From contig NZ_CP081155.1 in NCBI RefSeq assembly GCF_025141175.1, forward strand, positions 835,001 through 899,000: a stretch of 64,000 nucleotides of DNA. Direction: 5' to 3'. The translations under genes and the position numbers were made by a program. Shown piece after piece: positions 17,967-26,376 of this stretch (the first letter of the stretch is position 1; every line of letters starts with the position of its first letter). The notes under the pieces were generated by a model. The model saw only the letters and a program-made list of their open reading frames with translations. It was not told the DNA's origin and made no database searches. The DNA comes from Jannaschia sp. M317. GTDB taxonomy: Bacteria; Pseudomonadota; Alphaproteobacteria; Rhodobacterales; Rhodobacteraceae.

Positions 17967-19172
17967 ATGTCTGACGCCCCCTGGCTGCATATCGTCGGCA
18001 TCGGCGAAGACGGGCTCGATGGCCTGACCCCCGCCGCCCGCACCGTGGTCGAAACCGCAGAGGTGATCGTCGGCGGCGACCGCCACCATGCTCTGTCGGA
18101 CACGATCACCGCCGAACGTCTGGCCTGGCCGCATCCCTTCGACGCGCTGATCGACACGCTTACCGGGCTGCGCCAACGTCGCGTCGTGGTCCTGGCCACT
18201 GGCGACCCGCTGTGGTTTTCGGTCGGGGCCCGGATCGGCCGCGCCATCCCCGCCGGTCAGATCGCCTATCACCCGCAATTATCTGCCTTTCAGCTGGCCG
18301 CCGCGCGCATGGGGTGGTCCATGGCGGACCTGGAAACGCTGACGGTCCATGGCCGCCCGGTCGCGCAGATGATCGCCTTCATCCAGCCGGACGCACGGCT
18401 GCTGATCCTGACGACGGGGGCCGACACCCCCGCCCAGATCGCGAGGTTCCTGACCGAACGCGGCTTTGGTCAGTCGCAGATGACCGTCCTTGCCAACATG
18501 GGCGGCGCGGACGAGGCGCGCTTTGACGGGATCGCTCAGGCCTGGACCCATGAGGTGCCGCCTTTCAACACGCTGGCGGTCGACTGTATCGCCGCGCCTG
18601 ACGCGGCCCTGCTGCCGCGCGTCCCCGGCCTGGCCGACGACCTGTTCCGCAGCGATGGCACCATGACCAAGCGCGAGGTGCGCGCCGCCACCCTGGCCAA
18701 GCTGATGCCGATGCGCGGGGCGCTTTTGTGGGACATCGGCTGCGGTTCCGGCTCGGTTGCGATCGAATGGATGCGCGCGGCCCGCTCGGCCCGCGCCATC
18801 GGGATCGAACCGCGCCCCGACCGCCGTGCCATGGCGGCTGAAAATGCCCTGGCGCTGGGTGCCCCCCGTCTGGATCTGCGCGAAGGGTCCGTTCCCGATG
18901 CGCTTGCGGATCTGCCTGCACCGGACGCCGTCTTCATTGGCGGGGGCCTGTCCGAGGCCACGTTCGCGGCAGCCTGGACCGCGCTGCGCCCCTTGGGGCG
19001 ACTGGTGGCCAATGCGGTGACGCTGGAATCCGAGACATTGCTGATGGCGCTGCATGCGAAACACGGTGGCGACCTGGTGCGCCTGTCCATCGACCGGGCC
19101 GAACCCGTGGGCCGGTATCGCGGCTGGCGCGCGGCCATGCCCGTCACCCAGTGGAGCCTGATCAAGCGATGA
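17967..19172 (+). CDS. cobL: Precorrin-6Y C5,15-methyltransferase (decarboxylating) CobL
   Basis: 401 residues, a fusion of CbiE and CbiT. The N-terminal tetrapyrrole methylase begins HIVGIGEDGLDGL with ATGDPLWFSVG. The C-terminal Rossmann methyltransferase has the SAM motif WDIGCGSGSVAIEW. Together they methylate C5 and C15 and remove the C12 acetate carboxyl. The start at 17967 is chosen from family starts; upstream in-frame codons lie in a 108-base gap after cobH. The stop overlaps the cobI start. Confidence 0.96.
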   Translation: MSDAPWLHIVGIGEDGLDGLTPAARTVVETAEVIVGGDRHHALSDTITAERLAWPHPFDALIDTLTGLRQRRVVVLATGDPLWFSVGARIGRAIPAGQIAYHPQLSAFQLAAARMGWSMADLETLTVHGRPVAQMIAFIQPDARLLILTTGADTPAQIARFLTERGFGQSQMTVLANMGGADEARFDGIAQAWTHEVPPFNTLAVDCIAAPDAALLPRVPGLADDLFRSDGTMTKREVRAATLAKLMPMRGALLWDIGCGSGSVAIEWMRAARSARAIGIEPRPDRRAMAAENALALGAPRLDLREGSVPDALADLPAPDAVFIGGGLSEATFAAAWTALRPLGRLVANAVTLESETLLMALHAKHGGDLVRLSIDRAEPVGRYRGWRAAMPVTQWSLIKR

Positions 19173-19870
19173 CAGGCACGCTTTATGGTGTGGGCCTGGG
19201 CCCCGGCGACCCCGATCTGATCACCCGCCGCGCCGCCCGCCTGATCGAGGCGGCCACGGTCGTGGCCTATCCCAGCCTTGCGGGTGGGGACAGCCTGGCG
19301 CGTGCCATCGCGGCCGACCTGATCCCCGAGGGCGCGCGCGAAATCCGCATGGACGTGCCCATGACCCGCGACCGTGCCCCGGCCCAGGCCGCCTACGACA
19401 CCGGCGCGGCACAGATCGCCGAGGCACTGGATGCGGGCCAGGACGTCGTGTGTCTGTGCGAGGGGGACCCGTTCTTTTACGGGTCCTTCATGTATCTTTT
19501 CGCACGCTTGCGCGCCCGCTACTCGGTGGACATCGTCCCCGGCGTCACCTCGCTGACGGCTTGCGCGGCGCGGGCCGCCCTGCCTCTGACGGCCCGCAAC
19601 GAGGTGATGACCGTCTTGCCCGGACCCTTGCCGGATGCGGCGTTGCGCGCCCATCTGCGCGCGGCCGACACGCTGGTCCTGATGAAGGTCGGTCGCCATC
19701 TGTCCCGCCTGCGCGCGCTCTTGTCCGACGAGGGGCTGCTGGCCGCCGCCACCTACGTCGAGCGTGCGACACTGGGCGCAGAACAGGTCCTGCCACTGGC
19801 GCAGGCCCCGGATCCGGCCCCCTATTTCTCGATGATCCTGATCGCCAAGGGGGCCGACCCGTGGTTGTGA
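19169..19870 (+). CDS. cobI: Precorrin-2 C20-methyltransferase CobI
   Basis: A 233-residue class III SAM-dependent methylase that adds the C20 methyl to precorrin-2. The GLGPGDPDLITRRA loop at the N terminus, the CEGDPFFYGSFMYLFARL block and the VPGVTSLTACAA block are diagnostic for the CobI/CbiL branch. Its ATG overlaps the cobL TGA (ATGA), so translation is coupled. Confidence 0.96.
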   Translation: MTGTLYGVGLGPGDPDLITRRAARLIEAATVVAYPSLAGGDSLARAIAADLIPEGAREIRMDVPMTRDRAPAQAAYDTGAAQIAEALDAGQDVVCLCEGDPFFYGSFMYLFARLRARYSVDIVPGVTSLTACAARAALPLTARNEVMTVLPGPLPDAALRAHLRAADTLVLMKVGRHLSRLRALLSDEGLLAAATYVERATLGAEQVLPLAQAPDPAPYFSMILIAKGADPWL

Positions 19871-19940
19871 CCCCCCGCGGCCATCACCGGTCCCCATATA
19901 CAATTCTCCCCCGGTTCCGGCCGGGCGCTGCCGCAAAGAC

Positions 19941-21734
19941 ATGCCCATGACCGCCGCCCCCATCGTGCTTGCCCTCAACTCCGCTGGCGAAATGACGGCG
20001 CGCCGCATCGCACAGACGCTTGGATGTGCGTTGCATGGCCGCGCCGGGCGGACCGACGCAGAGGTGACGTTTCCCGACGCATTGGTCCATGCCCGCGACC
20101 TGTTTGCCGCCGGACATCCGGTGATCGGGGTCTGCGCCTCGGGCATCCTGATCCGCGCCGTGGCACCGCTGCTGGCCGACAAGACGACCGAACCGCCGGT
20201 GATTTCCGTGTCTGACGATGGCGCGGTCGTTGTGCCGCTTCTGGGCGGGCACCGGGGGGCGAACCGTCTGGCGCGACGTATCGCCGACGTTCTGGCAGGG
20301 ACGGCTGCGGTGACGACGGCGGGCGACGTGGCCCTGGGCGTGGCCCTGGATGAGCCGCCGATCGGATACCGCCTGGCCAATCCGCAGGACGCCAAGTCGG
20401 TGATGGCCGCGCTTTTGTCCGGCGGCGGCGCGCGGGTCACGGGCGCGCCGCTCTTTGATCTGCCACCCGGCGATGCGGTCGAGATCGCGGTGACCGAGGC
20501 GCCTGCGACAGGTGGCCCCCATCGCCTCGTCTACCATCCGCAACGATTTGCGCTGGGCGTCGGCTGCGCCCGCAACGCCCCCGCAGAGGAGTTGTGGGAC
20601 AGCGTCTGTGCCCTGCTGGACGGGGCTGGCGTGGCACCGGGGGCGCTGGCATCCATCAATACGCTGGACCTGAAACTGGACGAACCGGCGATGAACGCGC
20701 TTGCTGCGCGCCTGGGCGTGCCGTTGCGCGCCTTCACCGCAAGCGAGCTGGCCGCGCAAGAGGTTCCCAACCCGTCTGCCGTGGTCCAGGCCGAGGTCGG
20801 CACGCCCTCGGTCTCCGAGGCGGCGGCCCTGGCCGCCAGCGGCGGCACCTTGGTCGCGCAGAAACGCAAGACCGCGAATACCACCTGCGCCCTGGCCCGT
20901 GCCGATGCGCCGATCACCGATCTGCCGGGGCGCGCACGGGGACGGGTGTCGATCGTGTCGCTTGGACCGGGTCAGTCCGCCTGGCGATCGCCCGAGGCCA
21001 GCCGCATGGTGCAACAGGCTGATGAACTGGTCGGCTATTCCCTGTACATCGACCTGCTGGGCCCCTTGGCGGCGGGCAAGCCGCGCGCCGATTTCCCCCT
21101 GGGCGGGGAAGAGGCGCGCTGTCGCCACGCTCTGGAACGGGCGGGCGGGGGGCGCGATGTCGCGCTGATCTGTTCGGGCGACGCGGGGATCTACGCCATG
21201 GGTGCGCTGGTCTATGAACTGCTGTCCCGCGACCCCTCCGACCCTTCGGCCCTGACCGATGCGGCCCGCCGGGTCGAGGTCGTGGCCACCCCCGGCATCA
21301 GCGCGCTGCAGGCCGCCGCCGCGCGGGCCGGGGCCCCCTTGGGCCACGATTTCTGCGCCATCTCTCTGTCGGACCTGCTGACCCCGCGCGAGGATATCCT
21401 GCGCCGCCTTCACGCCGCGTCCGAAGGTGATTTCGTGATCGCCTTCTACAATCCCGTGTCCAAACGCCGCCGGACCCTGCTGGCCGAGGCCCGCGACATC
21501 CTGCTGACCCATCGCCCCGCCGACACCCCGGTCCTGCTGGCGTCGTCCCTGGGCCGCCCGGAGGAGGAGCTGCGCTATCGCCGGTTGGATGAGTTGCAGG
21601 TGGATGAGGTCGACATGCTGACCGTCGTGCTGGTCGGGTCGTCCCATACACGTCTGGTCGAAACCGGCGATGGTACCCGCATGTTCACGCCGCGCGGCTA
21701 TGCGCGCAAGATGGCGGGCGGGGATCTGGCGTGA
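19941..21734 (+). CDS. cobJ: CbiG-CobJ fusion: cobalamin biosynthesis protein CbiG / precorrin-3B C17-methyltransferase
   Basis: 597 residues. Residues 1 to about 330 match CbiG: VIGVCASGILIRAVAPLL, VPLLGGHRGANRLAR, then a CobE-like LGVGCARNAP and VAQKRKTANTTCALAR. The remainder is CobJ: VSIVSLGPGQSAWRSPEA, LICSGDAGIYAMGALVYELL, DLLTPREDILRRL and FYNPVSKRRR. CobJ methylates C17 with ring contraction. CbiG opens the ring lactone in the anaerobic route, so the fusion is of interest. An alternative ATG lies at 19947; neither has a clear ribosome site. Confidence 0.93.
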   Translation: MPMTAAPIVLALNSAGEMTARRIAQTLGCALHGRAGRTDAEVTFPDALVHARDLFAAGHPVIGVCASGILIRAVAPLLADKTTEPPVISVSDDGAVVVPLLGGHRGANRLARRIADVLAGTAAVTTAGDVALGVALDEPPIGYRLANPQDAKSVMAALLSGGGARVTGAPLFDLPPGDAVEIAVTEAPATGGPHRLVYHPQRFALGVGCARNAPAEELWDSVCALLDGAGVAPGALASINTLDLKLDEPAMNALAARLGVPLRAFTASELAAQEVPNPSAVVQAEVGTPSVSEAAALAASGGTLVAQKRKTANTTCALARADAPITDLPGRARGRVSIVSLGPGQSAWRSPEASRMVQQADELVGYSLYIDLLGPLAAGKPRADFPLGGEEARCRHALERAGGGRDVALICSGDAGIYAMGALVYELLSRDPSDPSALTDAARRVEVVATPGISALQAAAARAGAPLGHDFCAISLSDLLTPREDILRRLHAASEGDFVIAFYNPVSKRRRTLLAEARDILLTHRPADTPVLLASSLGRPEEELRYRRLDELQVDEVDMLTVVLVGSSHTRLVETGDGTRMFTPRGYARKMAGGDLA

Positions 21735-21778
21735 GCCTTGATCAGGTCCGCAGGATCAGCCGCGGGGTGCCGCAGGTG

Positions 21779-22222
21779 TCATTGGCGGTAATCCCGGGCT
21801 TTCAGCCCCGTGTCTCCGGCCACATGCGTCTCGGCCCCCGGAACCACATCGGTGTTCTGCGCCGAGACCGCCAGCCACCCGTCCCCCTGGCGCGTCAAGA
21901 CAAAGCTGAGGATCGCCGTGCGCGGTCCGGCGCGCGTGCCATCCGGTGCGACCTGCCCGGTCAGCGCCATGCGCGCGTGGATCACGGCCACGTCGTTCAT
22001 CCTGCGGATTTTGACGCGCCCCGCCACCAGACGCGTATCCGCGAAGAAGGAACCCAGCGCATAGCCATGGGCCCGCGCAATCGCGGCGCGGTCCTCCCAC
22101 CAGATGCCCACCACGTTCACGAAATCCGCATCCTCCGCGAACAGCGCGCCCAAACCCGCCCCGTCCCGCGCCATCCAGGCGGCGACGAAGGCGGGCACAA
22201 AGGCGTCTGGATCGGAAACCAT
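21779..22222 (-). CDS. SnoaL/DUF4440-like protein (SgcJ/EcaC type)
   Basis: About 147 residues with an NTF2-like fold pattern: FVPAFVAAWMARDGAGLGALFAEDADFVNVVG at the N terminus, WEDRAAIARAH, then ARMALTGQVAPDGTRAGPRTAILSFVLTRQGDGWLAVSAQNTD. Such proteins include isomerases and binding proteins with varied substrates. It is antisense within the cob cluster, divergent from cobM and convergent with cbiG-cobJ, and probably not part of B12 synthesis. A TTG two codons upstream is an alternative start. Confidence 0.82.
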   Translation of the reverse strand: MVSDPDAFVPAFVAAWMARDGAGLGALFAEDADFVNVVGIWWEDRAAIARAHGYALGSFFADTRLVAGRVKIRRMNDVAVIHARMALTGQVAPDGTRAGPRTAILSFVLTRQGDGWLAVSAQNTDVVPGAETHVAGDTGLKARDYRQ

Positions 22223-22239
22223 GCCCAAGGAATAGCCCC

Positions 22240-23007
22240 ATGACCGTCCATTTCATAGGTGCCGGCCCCGGCGACCCGGAGCTTTTGACCCTCAAGGCGC
22301 AGCGCCTGATCCGGGCCTGCCCCGTCTGTCTCTATGCCGGGTCGCTGGTGCCCGAGGCCGTGGTGGCCGAGGCACCCGAGGGCGCGCGCGTTCTCGACAC
22401 TGCGCCGATGACGCTGGAGGACACCCACGCAGAGATCACCGCCGCCCACGCACGCGGTCAGGACGTGGCCCGTGTGCATTCCGGTGACCCCAGCCTGTAT
22501 GGTGCCATCGCCGAGCAGATCCGCCTGCTGAAACGCGACGGCATCCCCTATGAGGTCACACCCGGCGTTCCCGCCTATGCCGCCGCCGCCGCCGCCCTGG
22601 GGCAGGAGTTGACGATCCCCGAGATCGCGCAAAGCATCGTCCTGACCCGTGTCAGCATGAAATCCACCTCCATGCCGCCCCGAGAGACGTTGGAGAATTT
22701 CGCCCGCACCGGGGCCACGCTGGTCATCCACCTGGGCATCCGCGCCCTGCGCGAGATCGAGCGCGTGCTGGTCCCGCACTACGGGGCCGACTGCCCCGTT
22801 GTCGTCGCCTACCGCGTGGGCTGGCCGGACGAGGCCTTTCTGCGGGGCACGCTCAGCGACATTCGTGAAAAGGTCCGGGCCGAGAAAATCACCCGCACGG
22901 CGCTGATCCTCGTCGGCCCCGCTCTGGGCCAGGTGGAGGATTTTCGCGACAGCGCGCTCTATGATCCGGCGATCCCGCATGTGCTGCGTCCCCGCACAAA
23001 GGTCTGA
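22240..23007 (+). CDS. cobM: Precorrin-4 C11-methyltransferase CobM
   Basis: A 255-residue class III SAM methylase that adds the C11 methyl. Motifs: FIGAGPGDPELLTLKAQRLI, VHSGDPSLYGAIAEQ and VTPGVPAYAAAAAALGQELTIPE, the last typical for CobM/CbiF. The divergent SnoaL-like gene starts only a few bases away, so the promoter of cobM must overlap that coding region, or transcription runs through from cobJ. Confidence 0.95.
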   Translation: MTVHFIGAGPGDPELLTLKAQRLIRACPVCLYAGSLVPEAVVAEAPEGARVLDTAPMTLEDTHAEITAAHARGQDVARVHSGDPSLYGAIAEQIRLLKRDGIPYEVTPGVPAYAAAAAALGQELTIPEIAQSIVLTRVSMKSTSMPPRETLENFARTGATLVIHLGIRALREIERVLVPHYGADCPVVVAYRVGWPDEAFLRGTLSDIREKVRAEKITRTALILVGPALGQVEDFRDSALYDPAIPHVLRPRTKV

Positions 23008-23120
23008 CGTTTCACAAAACCCTCACGTGCGACTCATTGACTCTTAGCCATTCCGCGTCAGTCTCTACCGGAAGGGTGGCGGTGGAGACATCGTCACACG
23101 CTGGGGTTGAGGAGGCTGCC

Positions 23121-23486
23121 ATGGCGATCGAACGGGTTTTCCTGTCCAAGGACGTGCGCGAGGGGCTGGAACTGGCGCGCAGCCGGGATCAACGCAAGAC
23201 GGGGGGCAAGCTGCGGGTTCAGATGGGGGACACCTGGTATCCCATCGTCTCCTATTCCGATGCGGGGTTTGACGTGGCCCTCGATGTCGCGCCGAAATTG
23301 CGCGGCCTGGTCGAGATCCACGATGGCCCGCGCATGCTCCGCACCGTGCTGATTGTCGCGTCCGAGCCGTCGGGCGAGGTGATGCACTACGACTTCAAAC
23401 GGGCCACCGACGCGCGCACCACGGCACCGCTCGATTATGCGCGCGAGGTCGAGGCCCCGGCAGGCTATCTGTCTCACGGGTCGTGA
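23121..23486 (+). CDS. Hypothetical protein (121 aa)
   Basis: Starts MAIERVFLSKDVREGLELAR after a GAGGAGG ribosome site. The sequence is mixed and ordered (GKLRVQMGDTWYPIVSYSDAGF, VEIHDGPRMLRTVLIVASEP), so it is very likely a true gene. No signal peptide or membrane helix. The YDFKRATDARTTAPLDYA stretch near the C terminus is not recognised. It follows cobM by 113 bases; a role in B12 metabolism is not implied. Confidence 0.75.
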   Translation: MAIERVFLSKDVREGLELARSRDQRKTGGKLRVQMGDTWYPIVSYSDAGFDVALDVAPKLRGLVEIHDGPRMLRTVLIVASEPSGEVMHYDFKRATDARTTAPLDYAREVEAPAGYLSHGS

Positions 23487-23507
23487 TCGCGAAGGCCGCG
23501 TCGCGGC

Positions 23508-23564
23508 GTCTTCTTCGGCTAAAATACTCACGGGGGTCTCCAAGGGGGCTGTCAGCCCCCTTGG
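23508..23564. repeat. GC-hairpin repeat of the AAAATA/GGGGGT family, copy A
   Basis: The element reads TTCTTCGGCTAAAATACTCA, then CGGGGGTCTCC, then a hairpin AAGGGGGCTGTCAGCCCCCTT. Seen from the minus-strand VanX-like gene it is hairpin then TATTTTAGCC, i.e. a terminator-like layout. A related copy lies downstream of dapB near 50535, in the same orientation to its gene. A second hairpin around GAGCGCGAGGGGACGGGTCC follows at 23570-23598. Confidence 0.6.
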
Positions 23565-23602
23565 CAGGGGAGCGCGAGGGGACGGGTCCCCTCGCTCCGC
23601 CC

Positions 23603-24412
23603 TCATCTGGATGAGGGCGGCACCCCGGGTGCGATCGAATAATAGGCCGCCTCCGCGCCGGTGATCCGGGCCCACATCTGATCGCCGCGCGAAAAGTGCC
23701 ACCATTCGGTCGGATTGTTCGCAAACCCCGCCTCGACCATCAGCCAATAGAGCAATCGCCGGTTTGCCCGTGCCTCCCGCGCGGAAAAGGCCAGCCCCTC
23801 GGGGTCCGCTTCGAGGGCATCGGTGTTCGATGTCTCGGACACGTCGTCGAACAAGGTGCCCATGAACAGCTCCGCGCCGTCCCGGTAGCGGATCGTCAGG
23901 TCCACCGCGGCCCCCGTCGCATGGGGCGGAGGAGAGGCCGGATCAATGCCGCCCTCGGCGCCGCGTGCCCAATACCGTTCCGTCTCGAAGGCGATCCGCG
24001 GCGCGTCCCAGTCGGGGTGCAAGGTGCGCAGGTGGTCCGGCATCCAGCGGGTGTGGAAATGGTTCTGCACCGCGATCGGGCGCCAGGCGTCGAACACCCA
24101 AAGTTGCAGGCCATAGGGGGCCAGCCTTGCATCGACCCCCTGCAGCCGTGTGACCAGCGGTGCGCGCAGAAGCAGATCCGGCACCGACCCGGCCACCCGC
24201 CCGTGATAGGGGGCCGTCCTGTCGGACCAGTAGGCGTTTTGCCCGGCGATGCCCTGTGCGGTCACCTCTGTCATCGGGTCGGTCCCGCGCGGGTCGCGCA
24301 GGTCGACGGGGTGGTCGCGATAGCCGGGGCGACGTGTGGCGGCGCGGGCCACCTCTTCTGCCAGGGGGCGGGCACGCAGGGCGGCCAGGGGGCCTTCGGT
24401 CAATCGTATCAT
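23603..24412 (-). CDS. D-alanyl-D-alanine dipeptidase, VanX-like (M15D)
   Basis: A 269-residue zinc dipeptidase. Zinc ligands His164 and Asp171 (PPPHATGAAVDL) and His239 with catalytic Glu236 (TEWWHF) are present, as is FDAWRP at 107-112. No signal peptide, so it is cytoplasmic. Family members outside vancomycin clusters recycle or use D-Ala-D-Ala. It is divergent, 62 bases apart, from a D-amino acid transaminase that could use the released D-Ala. There is no VanH or VanA here, so it is not a resistance cluster. Confidence 0.88.
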   Translation of the reverse strand: MIRLTEGPLAALRARPLAEEVARAATRRPGYRDHPVDLRDPRGTDPMTEVTAQGIAGQNAYWSDRTAPYHGRVAGSVPDLLLRAPLVTRLQGVDARLAPYGLQLWVFDAWRPIAVQNHFHTRWMPDHLRTLHPDWDAPRIAFETERYWARGAEGGIDPASPPPHATGAAVDLTIRYRDGAELFMGTLFDDVSETSNTDALEADPEGLAFSAREARANRRLLYWLMVEAGFANNPTEWWHFSRGDQMWARITGAEAAYYSIAPGVPPSSR

Positions 24413-24474
24413 GCCCCAGCCTTGACCGCCCCGCCCGCGCCCCGCAAGAGGGGAGGATCAGGCAGGAGAGTTTC

Positions 24475-25326
24475 ATGCGCACAGTCTACGTCAACGGTGA
24501 ATATGTTCCCGAGGATCAGGCCAAGATTTCGGTTTTCGACCGCGGCTTCCTGTTTGCCGACGGCGTCTACGAGGTGACCTCGGTGCTGGATGGCAAGCTG
24601 ATCGATTTCGCGGGGCACGTCGCGCGGCTCAAACGCTCGCTCGCGGAGCTGGAGATGGACGCCCCCTGCGACGAGGCCGAGCTGCTCGCCATTCACAAAC
24701 GCCTGGTGGCGGAGAACGGTATCGAAGAGGGGCTGGTCTACCTGCAGGTGACGCGTGGCGCGGCGGATCGCGATTTCGCCTATCCCGAAGCGGCGACGCC
24801 GACGCTGGTGCTGTTTACCCAGTCAAAACCGGGCCTGGCCGATGCGCCGGCGGCGAAGACCGGGATCAAGGTCATCTCGATCCCCGACCGTCGCTGGGGC
24901 CGCCGGGACATCAAGACGGTGCAGCTGCTCTATCCGTCGATGGGCAAGATGATGGCCAAGGCCGCCGGCGCCGCCGATGCCTGGATGGTCGAGGACGGGG
25001 CCGTGACCGAGGGGACGTCCAACAACGCCTATATCGTCAAGGGCAACACCATCATCACCCGCCACCTGGGCGAGGAGATCCTGCACGGCATCACCCGCGC
25101 CGCGGTGTTGCGCATGGCCTCCGAGGCGCAGATGAAAGTGGAAGAACGGGCCTTTACCATCGAGGAGGCGCAGCAGGCGGACGAGGCCTTTGTCACCTCT
25201 GCCTCGACCTTCGTGATGCCGGTGGTGGACATCGACGGTGCACAGATCGGCACCGGCGCGCCCGGTCCCGTGGCGCAACGCCTGCGAGAGATCTATCTGG
25301 ACGAAAGCCGCAAGAAAGCCGTCTGA
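24475..25326 (+). CDS. dat: D-amino acid aminotransferase (PLP fold type IV)
   Basis: A 283-residue enzyme that interconverts D-Ala/pyruvate and D-Glu/2-oxoglutarate or related pairs. The PLP lysine is Lys147 in RRDIKTVQLL. The cofactor-side EGTSNNAYIV segment and the N-terminal VYVNGEYVPEDQAKISVFDRGFLF are typical of the DAAT/BCAT class. The DIKTVQLL context favours DAAT over branched-chain transaminase. The start at 24475 follows CAGGAGAG. The divergent VanX-like dipeptidase gene supports a D-alanine role. Confidence 0.9.
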   Translation: MRTVYVNGEYVPEDQAKISVFDRGFLFADGVYEVTSVLDGKLIDFAGHVARLKRSLAELEMDAPCDEAELLAIHKRLVAENGIEEGLVYLQVTRGAADRDFAYPEAATPTLVLFTQSKPGLADAPAAKTGIKVISIPDRRWGRRDIKTVQLLYPSMGKMMAKAAGAADAWMVEDGAVTEGTSNNAYIVKGNTIITRHLGEEILHGITRAAVLRMASEAQMKVEERAFTIEEAQQADEAFVTSASTFVMPVVDIDGAQIGTGAPGPVAQRLREIYLDESRKKAV

Positions 25327-25403
25327 AGGCATCGCCTGGCGCACAGCAAGGGGGCGTCCGATAGGTCTGCCCACCCCTTTGCGCGCGGATCAGATCGGCG
25401 CGA

Positions 25404-25673
25404 TCAGTCCGTGCGCGGGGGATCCCACCGCAGGATCACCTTGACCTTCTGCTGCGTGTCCCAACGGCGCGGGCCGGGGGTGAACGACCTGCGGTTGAGT
25501 TGCATGTGCAGGGCCGCGATCTGCCGGGTCGACAGTTGCCCCGCGTCAACGGCTGCGAACCCAAGGGCATCGAGCCTGTGTTGCACCGACGCGACCAGCT
25601 GGGCGTTGGGGGCGGCCATGGCGGGCTGCAGTCCCGCCAGAAAAGCCGCAAGGACAAGCGCGAACCGGGTCAT
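25404..25673 (-). CDS. Small secreted protein, paralogue 1 (89 aa)
   Basis: A signal peptide (MTRFALVLAAFLAGLQPAMA, cut near AAP) is followed by a short helical domain: VQHRLDALGFAAVDAGQLSTRQIAALHMQLN. It resembles the upstream neighbour in order and motif (LGF, DAGQLS, IAALHMQL against LFGF, DVRRLS, VLHINAAL). Its start overlaps the neighbour's stop by four bases. Probably periplasmic. Function unknown. Confidence 0.75.
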   Translation of the reverse strand: MTRFALVLAAFLAGLQPAMAAPNAQLVASVQHRLDALGFAAVDAGQLSTRQIAALHMQLNRRSFTPGPRRWDTQQKVKVILRWDPPRTD

Positions 25674-25975
25674 TTCGACACCCCTTCGAGGGCGCGTTGC
25701 AGAAACCCCTTTCGCAGGGTTCCCGCAATCACGCCGCTGATATGATTGCGGGAGCGGCCGGAATGCAGGGCGGCGTTGATGTGCAGAACCTGCACGTTGC
25801 TCAGCCGCCGAACGTCGGTGTCTCGAAATCCGAACAGCGGCAACTCCTGTGCCACATGGGCGCGCAGCCCCTGCAACGGGGCCTCTGCCCGCGGGGTGCC
25901 GACGGCGTCTCGCGCGGACGCGGTGCCGGTCGCCAGCAGGGCTGCGGTCAGCAGGATTGTGAATGATCGGGTCAT
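25670..25975 (-). CDS. Small secreted protein, paralogue 2 (101 aa)
   Basis: Signal peptide MTRSFTILLTAALLATGTASA, then a helical domain LRAHVAQELPLFGFRDTDVRRLSNVQVLHINAALHSGRSRNH. First gene of a two-gene tandem with the 89-residue paralogue, overlapping it by four bases. The shared MTR start, signal peptide and mature pattern point to a duplication followed by divergence. The C-terminal SRNHISGVIAGTLRKGFLQRAL segment is only in this copy. Function unknown. Confidence 0.75.
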   Translation of the reverse strand: MTRSFTILLTAALLATGTASARDAVGTPRAEAPLQGLRAHVAQELPLFGFRDTDVRRLSNVQVLHINAALHSGRSRNHISGVIAGTLRKGFLQRALEGVSK

Positions 25976-26061
25976 GGCGATCCCTCCTTGCCCATGATGA
26001 TAGCGTCCCCGGCGGGCCCCGGCGATGCCTTGGCCGACACGAAACCGCGATCCGGCGGAGG

Positions 26062-26376
26062 TCAGCCGTCGCGCCCGACGTTCGCAGCGAAGCTTTCGGT
26101 AAAGGCGGCCTGTTGCTCGGGCGTCGCCTCTGACTGATGGCGGGCTTTCCAGTCGGCCATCGGCATCCCGTAGAACGTCTCGCGCGCTTCGTCCTTGGTC
26201 ATCTCGATGCCCCGTTCGGCTGCGGCTTCGCCGTACCAGCGCGACAGGCAGTTGCGGCAGAACCCGGCGAGGTTCATCAGGTCGATGTTTTGCGCGTCGG
26301 GCCGGTCTTCCAGCAGGTGCTGGCGCAACCGGCGGAAGGCGGCGGCCTCGATCTCGATACGGGTCTGGTCATCCAT
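26062..26376 (-). CDS. DUF1244 domain-containing protein
   Basis: 104 residues, soluble. The conserved core NLAGFCRNCLSRWYGEAAAERGIEMTKDEARETFYGMP with the C-x2-C pair is the DUF1244 signature. The start at 26376 is preferred because GAAGGA stands eight bases upstream; the ATG at 26385 is too close to that site. It overlaps the end of the upstream amidohydrolase gene by eight bases, so the two form an operon. Function of the family is unknown. Confidence 0.9.
   Translation of the reverse strand: MDDQTRIEIEAAAFRRLRQHLLEDRPDAQNIDLMNLAGFCRNCLSRWYGEAAAERGIEMTKDEARETFYGMPMADWKARHQSEATPEQQAAFTESFAANVGRDG

Noticed and set aside
23603..24412. Vancomycin resistance cluster
   Set aside because: Only the VanX-like gene is present; no VanH, VanA or two-component genes, and the host is Gram-negative.
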